The translations under genes and the position numbers were made by a program. A stretch of 64,000 nucleotides of DNA from Cyclina sinensis (taxonomy: Eukaryota > Mollusca > Bivalvia > Venerida > Veneridae), in assembly GCA_012932295.1 (NCBI GenBank), contig JAAONU010000002.1, positions 34,063,485-34,127,484 of the forward strand, written 5' to 3'. The notes below the pieces were generated by a model. It was not told the DNA's origin and did not search any database. It worked only from the letters and a program-made list of their open reading frames with translations. This document shows, piece by piece, positions 25,966-35,411 of the stretch. The stretch's first letter is position 1; each line of letters starts with the position of its first letter.

Positions 25966-27560
25966 ATGCAAAGTTAGAAACAACAAATCTTATGCTACAT
26001 AATGCAAAGCTAGAAACTGAAGCAAGTTTCTAGACCTGGAACATTTTTGCATACTGTGAAGCATCTGCTGTTATGCTGATTTACAAGGTTTTGCAAAGTT
26101 CTGCTGGCTACTACAGAATGTGAGCTTGTTAAAATTGCCAGTTGTGAGATTTGCTATTGATTTTCACTGATTCCTAGTCATCTTTTCCAGAAAAAAATTG
26201 AATTATCTAGGAGAGTTCTATGTTACAGTGGGTCATATAACCTGCAGGAGCTGAGGCTAATGTGTACAAAACTCATTATTCTCTGATTATTATGATCTCA
26301 CTTCTCAGTGAGGAATTAAAATACAGTCTTTACTTTGTTGCATCTAACTTTAAAAGTTAGTACATAATAGTCTAATATAAGTGCAGAGTTTAAATTTTCT
26401 TATTAGAATAGTTGTTTTTTTAAGAGTTTGTGTTAATTTAATCATTGGATTTAGTCTTGATGATTGGTTCTTTGTGTTATAACACTTTTTTAAAGTCACT
26501 TAACTTATAAGTTCCTTTGACAGAATTTTGAACCAGTAATCACCTGGTTCATATTGAAGTCCCACAACCCGTGTCTGGCTACAGATGATGATTAATAAAG
26601 TGAGTTACAGAATAGCCATTTAAATCCACTGCAAATTAGATCATCTCACTAGGTAACTCAGTCACACTGACTGTGCTTGTAAGAGTTACTGTTACTTGTT
26701 GATATTTATAAAATTAGACACTGCTGCTCTAGTTTTTGACCTCTGTTAAGCAAAATGTAAATTTCTTGGAAAATTCATCTAATTGCTTTTCTCATAGAGA
26801 ATATAATACATAGAGATTACAAGTTACAAATTTTAGATTTCTTCTTATCGATTATGTTGCTCTGCTAACAGCCAATTATATTGAAAGAAGTTAATCATAA
26901 TTATACATGGATATACTTCCTGGCAATAAAACAAAAATCTATGTGTTACTGTCAAGTGCAATTTGCACAAGACATATGTTGCATTTTTTTTGCCAAGCAG
27001 TGTAAATTTCAGCATGAAATTCCAGCAGCAGTTGTACATGTATATGAAAGAACATTTTCTCCTCTCGATAAAATGTATCCTAGCAGTTCATCAACAGTTC
27101 TTCAAATGAGTGTGCAAAGGTCATGAAACTAATTCATGTGAAATGTGCATTAGTGTAAAATGCTGCAAATTCTAGGAAGGTTTGTATTTCAGTGACTGTG
27201 TGTTTATGAACATTAACAATTTATGAACTGTTTATTGTAAACGTTAATAAACTTTTCAAGGAAGTTCCTGCAAATATATCGATCTATGTTACCTGGTAGT
27301 TTAAGAACTTGTTATGAAGCAGTCATACGTATGATATGTGTAAATCTCCATAACCTGCTATTTTGAGATTTAAATCATTTTTTTTAAGAGTTCATGCGTT
27401 AATAAATGTGTTTCAAAATAATCTAAATATAACTTGAATTGTAAATGTGTATTAAGAAAGTTTAGCATTATAAAAGAGAAAATACTTTATCATGGAAAAC
27501 CTAAGTATAAGTGCCGGTATGCTTGTGTTCACTGGGGAAGATGGCTAGGTATTGATTTTG

Positions 27561-27564
27561 GTAT
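27561..27564. repeat. target-site duplication GTAT (left)
   Basis: GTAT directly precedes the TGTAAGG terminus and recurs right after the other LTR at 38,495-38,498. Confidence 0.85.
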
Positions 27565-29014
27565 TGTAAGGTACCTCGCATCGGTATACACATCTATCGA
27601 GGAATGCCTTATAGTCAAGGATGGCGGTGTCTAAGGCCCTTATGGTAATGAGACGTACACCCAAGTCTAACCGTTTGCCGGCCATGTGTAATGGCTACCG
27701 CACCTCGTTAGCCTCATAGGGGCTGGGGCATCATGGGAAGAATAACCAGTATACATATGCTACCAACCCTTCTTGATAGCACATACAAACTGGTAAATCA
27801 TGGCAACCCTTGTACTCCATACAAACAACAAAGCGATTGTTGATTATCAGCTTTAATACAGCGAAGATCGAAAATCAAAAGCTTATAATTCCAGTGTGAG
27901 ACTCAGTCTATGTAATGGGATCTTCTATATCAGTGCTTAATTATCACATTTTATTTAAGTTATTTATTCTAAGTCCAATATAACATCTCTGATTGTTAAT
28001 CATATGGTAATTTATCATCTTTAAAGTTCTTGTTAAAGTTTAATAATTCACAAAATTATTGTTGAACAAAATCATTCTTAAACAGAGCAGAAAAGTGTAT
28101 AAATAAAGTACCTTGCTCTCAATAATGTCCAGTATTGCACTGTTTTTAATATAAGAAAGAAGATGTTTAAGCTTTGATATGATTTTTGAAGAAGATTGAG
28201 AAGATGCTGAGGCTGCCTGCTTCTCTTACTTATATACTTTTCCTGGGTATACCATGTGACAGCCTCAGCCAATGAAAGGACTGGCATTTCATCACCTATG
28301 TGATGAGCCCCTCACAAAAATCAAAAATTGACAATTAAAACAGTCATCCCGCGCGTGGCTCAATCGCGGCTCTCTAATAAATTTTGGAATACTACATAAT
28401 ACAACAAAGAAAATGACCTATTACGTCTGTATTCTTGAAGAGCCACGTGCATTTTAGCCAAGTGTAGGAATACAAGACAAAAATACTTACTATTTCTATA
28501 CAGAGCACAAAAATATAACACAACAAATAATGAATTACAGCCTATCGTTCGTGGCTCAAACGTGGCTCTTCATTTAATTTTTACAAAGAACATTTCTGCG
28601 AAATTTCAAGTAAAATGACATTAAACTCATGAAAAGCCAGCCACTCCAACAATAGAAAAAGTAGTCCTTGTCTTCTTGACCCACATTTTTATGAATGAAA
28701 TTCCTCAGTATTAAACATGTAAACCTTTCAATTGTCCAGAAAGGAGCCCTAGTAGATAAACACTACATTTCAACAGAGACAATGCATTTCTAGGTCATTG
28801 ACTGATAAAGACATCTTCATACACACATTGTACTACAATATTAAGAGAGAAAGCTGGAATTTTAAAGTTCAATTCTAGAAATTCAAGAATGGAATTATTG
28901 TTGTAATACATGTCATAGGTATGTCAAAGTTTAACTCAAACAATTTAACTATGAATACAAAAATACATCTTATTGACTAAAATAATAACCCTGTAAGGGA
29001 GGCATTCCCTTACA
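27565..29014 (-). repeat. 3' LTR (1,450 bp)
   Basis: Downstream LTR in the sense of the minus-strand genes, read as identical to 37,045-38,494. On the minus strand it has a TATA-box-like TATATAAG at 28,236-28,229, which would put the start of R near 28,200, and an AATAAA polyadenylation signal at 27,968-27,963. U3 carries repeated GTGGCTC words (28,355-28,375 and 28,551-28,568) and an E-box CACGTG (28,444-28,449). The 69-codon frame at 28,078-28,287 lies within it and shows no recognisable feature. Confidence 0.95.
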
Positions 29015-29030
29015 CTCTCCCCACCTCAAA
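29015..29030 (-). other. polypurine tract
   Basis: On the minus strand TTTGAGGTGGGGAGAG abuts the 3' LTR. This is the expected purine-rich primer for plus-strand cDNA synthesis in LTR retroelements. The 300 bp between it and the end of ORF3 contains no other recognisable feature. Confidence 0.75.
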
Positions 29031-29326
29031 GAACCAAATACTCCTGTATTTGCGCCATAATGCAACTGTCTTGATACAATCAAAGGAACAAACATAACTT
29101 TATATAAAAGGTTACATACTTGATATATGAATAAAATACAATGACTATCTGTCCTATGCGACTAACACATCAAATACAGAAATACTAATCATATACAAAA
29201 CCAAATATTATCCAGATGAATGTCAGCTATTACAGGAGTCCTCATATGAAGGTAAATAAACTTGCTATTAAACTTTGCCTTGAGAAGACTTATGTATTTA
29301 AAAGAAAATGTATCAGACTAATGTTT

Positions 29327-31036
29327 CTAATCTATTCTTAATGGAATGTTCTTGATTTGTTCTAAGAGATCTGTGTATGGACCTGGTTTTGTGGAGATAC
29401 TTTCCCTAGCAGAGGATTCAAACATTTTCAGTAATTCTTTAGATTCCACTATTGGTTTTCCTTGCACCATTTTTCTCAAGATGGTGAAATTTGTGTGCCT
29501 CAACCGTGCTTCTGTTGTTGATGTATTGTGATCCTTGCTCCCAGGTAACGCGAGGAATTGGAATGCATCCATGATGTACTGACGATTAAGGGGAAATCCA
29601 CACTTCAACGCCAGTGCTGTTGATGCGGTCTCCCATACCAAAAGGCGAGTGTCTGGATCCATGGTCTTCCAGTTAGTGGGAGGCCAGACACTAAACACTC
29701 CTGAAACTGGTGATAAGGTTGCTTCCGCTTTCTCCCAGTCACGCCTTGCAGGTGGAAACAGGGGCATACCACCTGTCCTTAGTAACTGCTCAGCTACAGA
29801 AGACACCTCTGCATCTATATCAAAGGGACTATCGCTTGAACATTGACCTATTGTTTCATTATCAGAGACAGCTTTTGATTTCTTGGACACCCTACTTATT
29901 GAAGACGATGGACTGCCACTATCTGATGCTGTGGGTTTAACTTGGTTACACAGCGATGTTGGTCTTGTTGCTGTAGAAATGGTACTCATTGTGGGAACTA
30001 AGGTGACTGCTGTGGATGTAAGAATGAGTTGCGCAGAAGATGGTAACCCAGCAGACAGTTTGAAAGTGCTTGATGGAGTTAGTTGACTTGTTACATCTGC
30101 GACTAGATTGTTGTTGTCTGTCTTATCCTGTGCCTTCTTTTCTGGGGATTTATCGTTTGACCAGCAAAATGGTATCGTCTGTGGTTCATCTACAGTTGGT
30201 TCATTTTCAGGAAAAGGAATTGGTGTTAATGGAGTTTTTGTTAGCTCAGGAGAAAAGGACTCTCTTTCTTTATCTGGACTGTAACTACTTGTTTGAGAAT
30301 CTATGGCTGGGGACTCTGATCTTTTCTTTTTCTGTGGTGGTTCTGGTTCCCATCTGCTCTCCTCCACCTGTGCTATGTTGAAAGCCGTCAGCCTGGCTGC
30401 TTTGGCTATCGCTCCCGCTTTCAGTGAAGATGAAACCCACCTAGTTGGTAAGGAAATGGCCTGGGGTTTGACACACCCCATCATACGTACAACTCTGTCT
30501 CTTGACTTTGGAGATGAAGCAGATACTGTTATGCGATAGAAGGTGCCCTGGCTTTCATCCAATTTCGTGAAAGTGGCTGTCCCCATACCAAGTTGTACAT
30601 CTAAAGTTTCCATTAAATCTGGCTTAGTTGGTGAATATGGGGTTTTAGATGAACTCTTTGGACCATATCTCTCCCAACCGCACTTCCAGGCCTCTATAGA
30701 TTTCGTACCGGGATTTTTAATCACTGCATTCCTCAGATAGGAAGTTATTGCATTTTCTGCTGGCAGCTTTCTCACGCTTTGACAGTACGCCCTTGGCCCA
30801 ATTGAAAGAAAGAAGCACTCTTCATCAGTTGGAAAACCAGCATTCTGACTCCCCACCTCACGTTTATGATACTTGGCAAGATGTGTTCTCAGGTCAGCAG
30901 GCCTCCTAAACGTCCTACCGCCAGCGCACCATGGACAATAAACCTGTAAGTACTGGTGAGGCTTGTTCATGTAGTGATTTCTTCTGTCACTCATTGTATC
31001 AAACCCTGCATCACATGACCAGCATCTGAATGACAT
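29327..31036 (-). CDS. ORF3: C2H2 zinc-finger protein in the env position
   Basis: 569 residues from the ATG at 31,036; an in-frame ATG five codons upstream is possible but would lie in the intron if the transcript is spliced. Residues 4-26 form a CX2CX12HX5H finger (CWSCDAGF...) and residues about 35-58 a second, CX2CX14HX4H (CPWC...HLAKYH). The middle (about 210-410) is Ser/Thr/Pro-rich with Lys/Arg patches and is probably disordered. The last 150 residues look folded (for example RDWEKAEATL and RLLVWETAST) but match no family I know. No signal peptide, membrane segment or fusion motif is seen, so it is not an envelope protein. The start follows a splice-acceptor-like TATATTTTCAG (31,037 side), so expression from a spliced subgenomic RNA is plausible. 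It could be a nucleic-acid-binding accessory factor or a captured host gene; the function is unknown. Confidence 0.75.
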   Translation of the reverse strand: MSFRCWSCDAGFDTMSDRRNHYMNKPHQYLQVYCPWCAGGRTFRRPADLRTHLAKYHKREVGSQNAGFPTDEECFFLSIGPRAYCQSVRKLPAENAITSYLRNAVIKNPGTKSIEAWKCGWERYGPKSSSKTPYSPTKPDLMETLDVQLGMGTATFTKLDESQGTFYRITVSASSPKSRDRVVRMMGCVKPQAISLPTRWVSSSLKAGAIAKAARLTAFNIAQVEESRWEPEPPQKKKRSESPAIDSQTSSYSPDKERESFSPELTKTPLTPIPFPENEPTVDEPQTIPFCWSNDKSPEKKAQDKTDNNNLVADVTSQLTPSSTFKLSAGLPSSAQLILTSTAVTLVPTMSTISTATRPTSLCNQVKPTASDSGSPSSSISRVSKKSKAVSDNETIGQCSSDSPFDIDAEVSSVAEQLLRTGGMPLFPPARRDWEKAEATLSPVSGVFSVWPPTNWKTMDPDTRLLVWETASTALALKCGFPLNRQYIMDAFQFLALPGSKDHNTSTTEARLRHTNFTILRKMVQGKPIVESKELLKMFESSARESISTKPGPYTDLLEQIKNIPLRID

Positions 31037-31050
31037 CTGAAAATATATCA
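31037..31050 (-). promoter_or_regulatory. candidate splice acceptor before ORF3
   Basis: The minus strand reads TGATATATTTTCAG directly followed by ATGTCATTC, a good 3' splice site placed exactly at the ORF3 start codon. It resembles the way env genes of retroviruses are made from spliced RNA. A matching donor in the leader was not identified with confidence; AAG|GTACAA near 36,810 is a weak candidate. Confidence 0.5.
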
Positions 31051-31649
31051 TTTTGAAGACAACAAGACGAAGGAAACATCAGTTTTATTCCATTACATAA
31101 ACTGAGGTTCTCTGCAGTTGGATTTGCCGCAAACAGTAACATGGTTTAGTGCACATCAGAAAAATGGTCGATAATAAAAATCTAGCATCCACCCCACCTT
31201 GAAGTTGAAAAATACCGCCTGACCCATTGATACCTAGTATGTGTAAACCCCCGGCCGAAGAGTTGCCACGATTGAGCACCGCACAATCACAGTGGGACGA
31301 ACAGCTTCTGTTCACTAAACTGCTTTTTGAGACTCAAACACAAGACCTTCTGTGCTTGAAAACTGGGACCCCTAGGCCCAACATAATGAAGACTCCTGTA
31401 GCCTTCTTAATCCAAGACCCCTCTGGTCTTACTAAACAGAAACCCCCTAAGGTTCCTACACAGAAGACCCCACTTTGTCTTCCCTCTGAACAATCCCCTA
31501 GGCTTGTTCAACAACGTGCTGCTCCAAGGTATCTCTGGTACACTCACGGATCAGTTCAACCATAAACTCAGGTTGATGCAAGAAATTCACTAGCATTAAT
31601 GGCAAAACAACATAATATTTACATACAAAAAAAAAGAACTGTTTACTGC
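31051..31649 (-). other. pol-ORF3 spacer
   Basis: About 600 bp with no convincing gene. On the minus strand, 31,370-31,500 holds imperfect purine-rich repeats containing 'aggggtctt' and 'gggggttt' words that might act as an internal polypurine tract. The small frames at 31,085-31,315 (minus) and 31,227-31,565 (plus) lack supporting features. Confidence 0.4.
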
Positions 31650-34600
31650 TTATACATCAGGCGTCTGCCTGAATCGTTCCATCCACTTTGGCAAGTTTTC
31701 ACCACGATAGGGTAGTAGACGATCAATGTGAACAGCTTTCGGTGGTTTACTTGGCGAAGTGCGAATCAGGAAGGTTAGATCATCCAACTTCTTCTCTACA
31801 AGGTACGGCCCATTCCAACGATTGCTCAGTTTACTACACACACCAATCCTTCTTGTTGGATCATGCATCCAGACTGGCTGCCCCATTTCTAGACATCTAT
31901 GTTTTGCCCTTACATCATAGTACTTCTTTCTGTACACAGCCTGCTTCTTAAGATTTTGTCTTGCTGTTGTATGAATCTCAGAGAGCTTCTCCTGTAAGTC
32001 AGCTACATACTCATCAACATCCATGTCTACAGGGTCCTCATCTGGTTGACCAATGACAGCCTTGCTAGGGACCAGAATGTTGTGCCCAAATATCATCTGG
32101 TTTGGAGAGAATTTGGTAGTAGAATGTTCTGTTGATCTGTAAGCCATCATCACTTGTGGAAGATAGACATCCCATGACCTCTGGTTTTTGTTACAATACA
32201 TTGACAGCATGTTCAGTAAAGTGCGGTTGAACCTTTCTACTGTTCCATTAGCTTGGGGTCTAAAACTTGTTGTACGAGTTTTGTATATGGAGAAAAGCTT
32301 ACAAACTTGCTTGAAAAGGCGTGACTCGAAATTTCGGCCTTGGTCACTATGAACTTGAAGAGGGGCACCGAATCTGCATATAAATTCATCAACAAATACT
32401 CTGGCTATCGTGACCGCCTCTTGGTTAGGAAGTGCATAGGCTTCTGTCCATTTTGTGAATTCATCACAGATTACCAAAACATACTTGTTTCCCTTGTCAG
32501 ATGTTGCTAATGGACCAAGGATATCCATGCACACCTTCTCCATAGGACCACCAACTATTCTGCTTCCTAGTGGTGCTTTGTTTGAAGTCTTACTTGGCTT
32601 TCTTGCACAACAACTGTCACACTGTCTACAGAACCTCTGTATGTCTGTCTTCATTCCAGGCCAGTAGTAGTCTTTCTGGATACGAGAAAGAGTAGCTTTC
32701 CATCCTAAATGAGCAGCTGTTGGTATGTCATGATTCAGTGACATAAGTTCTTGTCTATTCTTTCTTGGAACTATAAGCTGTAGTTTATCTGTACCATCTT
32801 CATACCATAGCCGGTAAAGCATGCCAGCTTGCATGACAAGTCTGTCCCACTGCCTTAGAATGATCTTTGTTTCTGGTGATAAAATAGAAACTTCTTTTTG
32901 CTCTGGTCTGGGTAAGTTTCTGTCTGTAAGGTTGATAACTGGACCAATGCTTTCATCACTTAATTGATTCTTGCGTATATCATCCTTATCCCAGCCGGAA
33001 AGAAGCTCTGGAATATGCTTCATTTTTGTCTGTGAACGTGTAACAGCTCTTACTGTGGCACTGTCATCATTAGCATGCTGGCACTCTTCTAGGGCTTCAA
33101 GTTCAGGTATGACTGCTGGATCTGCTGCATATTTCCTACAAACTTTGCAAGGCACTCGTGAAAGCGCATCTGCGTTAGAGTGTTTCCTGCCCTTTCGATG
33201 GACTATCTCAAAGTCATGTGTATTCAGCTCTTGTATCCAACGTGCCATCTGACCTGTGGGTAATTTTAAATTTCGCATCCAGCTGACTGCAGAATTATCA
33301 GTTCTAATAAAAACTTTCTGTCCATACAGGTATGTATGAAATTTTCTAAGAGCCACAATGACAGCCAGTAATTCCTTTCTTGTAACGCAGTATGATCTCT
33401 CATGTTTGTTCAAACTCTTACTCATGTAAGCGATCACCCTCTCTGAGCCATCAAATTCCTGTGACAAGACAGCACCTGTCGCAAATTCACTCGAGTCTGT
33501 GTCTAAAATGAAAGGCTGACCTAGCTTTGGATATGCCAAAACAGGTGTTGTAGTCAAAGCTTTCTTTAACTTCTCAAAAGCCAACTGAGCTTCATCTGTC
33601 CATATAAACTTCTGTGCCTTTTCACATAGCTTGTGCAGTGGCTTGGCTATTGAAGCAAAGTTCGCAACAAAACGACGATAGTATGAACAGAGCCCCAGGA
33701 AACTTCGAAGCTGTTTCTTTGTCCTTGGCGTTGCCCATTGTGACACTGCTGCTATTTTCTCAGGGTCTGTTGTAACACCTTCCTCTGAGACTACGTGACC
33801 CAGAACCTTCACACTTTTCTTAAAGAAAATGCTCTTTGATGGTTTCAACTTTAGATTTGCACTTTCAAGACGCTGAAGAACGTGTTCGAGTCTATCAAGT
33901 CCTTGCCTGAAGTCTACTGAGGGCACAATTATGTCGTCCATATAGACCAAACATTCCTCCCAATTAAGACCTCGCAAAGTATTTTCCATCAGCCTCTCAA
34001 AAGTAGCTGGCGAATTGGCAAGACCAAACGGTAAGACAGTAAACTGATACAGCCCAAGGCTTGTCGAGAAAGCCGTTTTGTGTTTATCTTTAGGACTAAG
34101 AGCCACCTGCCAAAATCCTGAGTTCAAGTCCATGGTACTGAACCACTTTGAGCCGGTTAAGGAATCTAGACAATCTTCAATTCTAGGTATCGGATATGCA
34201 TCCTTGATTGTTACGTCATTTAAACGCCTGTAGTCTACACAGAAACGGACAGACCCATCTTTCTTTGTCACTAACACTATCGGTGAAGACCAGCTGCTTG
34301 ATGAAGGCTCAATTACTCCTCTCTCCAGCATCTTTCGGACTTCTTGCTGCTCTACTTCTCTCTTTCCAATTGGAAGTCGCCTAAGAGGCTGCCGAATAGG
34401 TGTAGCATTACCAGTGTTTATCTCGTGTTTGATCGAGTCATTCTGGCCTAAGTCTTCTGAAGATTTTGCAAAGACATTCTGATACTTAATCAGCAAAGCT
34501 TGCAGCTTAGCTTCTTGTTCCTCACTGAGTTCTGTTTTACTTCTATTAAAAATGTCTATCAAATGTTCAGGAATTTCAGTATCACCTTGATTTACTTTGG

Positions 34601-35411
34601 TTGTAGATGTTATGTGGAACGAAGCACAGTCAAAATTGTCCTTGTATGGCTCACATACACCAATAGGCACCTCTGATGGAATAAAGACTTCTTCCTCACT
34701 AGTATTCATCATACATACAGTCAAACCGTCAACTCGAGGCTGGATTATACCCTCTACACCTACAGCTGCTTTGCTATGGACGAGCGGAAGTGATGCACAG
34801 AATAAGCCCAAATCCTCCATGTTCTCTACATTCTCAATTCGAACAGGAATACGTATAAGAGTCATAGGTGGAATGATAACCTTGGCAACTGTCATTACAT
34901 TACAACTTATCTCCTTGCCAATCCAACAACTGATGTTTGCTCTATCAGTGTATATGGTGGTTTCATCATAGTCTATCTTTGAAGCATGTTGAAGAAGGAA
35001 ATCCTGCCCAAGTATCCCATCTGGTATGATATCGCACACTATTGCTTCCACATCAAAACAGCCTTTCCCTAGCATCAGTGTTGTTCTTACTCTGCCAAGA
35101 ACCATAATGTCTTTGCCGTTTGCCCCTTGTAACCTGTGTTTTGTTGCTATTAATTCCGGTCTTAAGCTTGGTTCAATCCTGTCAAAAACCCTCTTAGACA
35201 ATAACGTTGTAGATGATCCACTGTCTATCAGCAAAATAACTTCTTGGCCAAAAAGGACACTCTTAGTATATAACCCATTGTCTGATGTATCAATGTTCGC
35301 TAGCTCTTCTAATAAGTTGGCTGTTTGTGATGTCTCATCAACTGGCCATTCTTCCTCCACTAGCCCCTGGCCACCTAAGCTAGTGGACGCGAGTTTTCCG
35401 ACTTCGTTGCC
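31650..35411 (-). CDS. pol: pol polyprotein (protease, RT, RNase H, integrase)
   Basis: The open frame runs from just after a stop at 35,412 to 31,650; numbering here counts from the GTG codon at 35,360 (1,236 residues). Aspartic protease: DSG at 46-48. Reverse transcriptase: catalytic D411 (STMDLNSG) and YMDD at 473-476. RNase H: D620/D622, E663, D688 and D731. Integrase: H2C2 zinc finger (H877, H884, C911, C914) and DDE core D946, D1006, E1042 with 35-residue spacing. The C-terminal GPY-type module includes WNGPYLVEKK. No chromodomain is seen. Domain order PR-RT-RH-IN marks Ty3/gypsy (Metaviridae). Every catalytic residue looks intact, so it is probably active. Pol lies in the -1 frame relative to gag and overlaps its last 37 nt, so frameshifting is likely, but no canonical slippery heptamer was found. 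Confidence 0.96.
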   Translation of the reverse strand, partial: GNEVGKLASTSLGGQGLVEEEWPVDETSQTANLLEELANIDTSDNGLYTKSVLFGQEVILLIDSGSSTTLLSKRVFDRIEPSLRPELIATKHRLQGANGKDIMVLGRVRTTLMLGKGCFDVEAIVCDIIPDGILGQDFLLQHASKIDYDETTIYTDRANISCWIGKEISCNVMTVAKVIIPPMTLIRIPVRIENVENMEDLGLFCASLPLVHSKAAVGVEGIIQPRVDGLTVCMMNTSEEEVFIPSEVPIGVCEPYKDNFDCASFHITSTTKVNQGDTEIPEHLIDIFNRSKTELSEEQEAKLQALLIKYQNVFAKSSEDLGQNDSIKHEINTGNATPIRQPLRRLPIGKREVEQQEVRKMLERGVIEPSSSSWSSPIVLVTKKDGSVRFCVDYRRLNDVTIKDAYPIPRIEDCLDSLTGSKWFSTMDLNSGFWQVALSPKDKHKTAFSTSLGLYQFTVLPFGLANSPATFERLMENTLRGLNWEECLVYMDDIIVPSVDFRQGLDRLEHVLQRLESANLKLKPSKSIFFKKSVKVLGHVVSEEGVTTDPEKIAAVSQWATPRTKKQLRSFLGLCSYYRRFVANFASIAKPLHKLCEKAQKFIWTDEAQLAFEKLKKALTTTPVLAYPKLGQPFILDTDSSEFATGAVLSQEFDGSERVIAYMSKSLNKHERSYCVTRKELLAVIVALRKFHTYLYGQKVFIRTDNSAVSWMRNLKLPTGQMARWIQELNTHDFEIVHRKGRKHSNADALSRVPCKVCRKYAADPAVIPELEALEECQHANDDSATVRAVTRSQTKMKHIPELLSGWDKDDIRKNQLSDESIGPVINLTDRNLPRPEQKEVSILSPETKIILRQWDRLVMQAGMLYRLWYEDGTDKLQLIVPRKNRQELMSLNHDIPTAAHLGWKATLSRIQKDYYWPGMKTDIQRFCRQCDSCCARKPSKTSNKAPLGSRIVGGPMEKVCMDILGPLATSDKGNKYVLVICDEFTKWTEAYALPNQEAVTIARVFVDEFICRFGAPLQVHSDQGRNFESRLFKQVCKLFSIYKTRTTSFRPQANGTVERFNRTLLNMLSMYCNKNQRSWDVYLPQVMMAYRSTEHSTTKFSPNQMIFGHNILVPSKAVIGQPDEDPVDMDVDEYVADLQEKLSEIHTTARQNLKKQAVYRKKYYDVRAKHRCLEMGQPVWMHDPTRRIGVCSKLSNRWNGPYLVEKKLDDLTFLIRTSPSKPPKAVHIDRLLPYRGENLPKWMERFRQTPDV

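Larger units (their letters stand above)
23392..27560. other. gene-free stretch with SINE-like fragments
   Basis: No gene with splice support was found. Three degenerate tRNA-like heads are listed separately. The remainder is AT-rich unique-looking sequence, with small ORFs such as 24,627-24,836 (minus) and 26,881-27,126 (plus) that show no domain features. Confidence 0.45.

Noticed and set aside
28078..28287. 69-codon ORF present in both LTRs
   Set aside because: It is duplicated because the LTRs are identical; there is no conserved domain, and it may lie across the promoter and transcription start.
29327..31036. ORF3 as a retroviral env gene
   Set aside because: No signal peptide, no membrane-spanning segment and no cleavage or fusion region are visible; C2H2 fingers occupy the N-terminus.
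31227..31565. 112-codon plus-strand ORF between pol and ORF3
   Set aside because: Antisense to the element, low-complexity and made of imperfect repeats; no initiation or domain evidence.
35390..35400. GGAAAAC as the gag-pol slippery site
   Set aside because: It does not fit the X XXY YYZ pattern and repairing after a -1 slip would be poor; kept only as a weak candidate.
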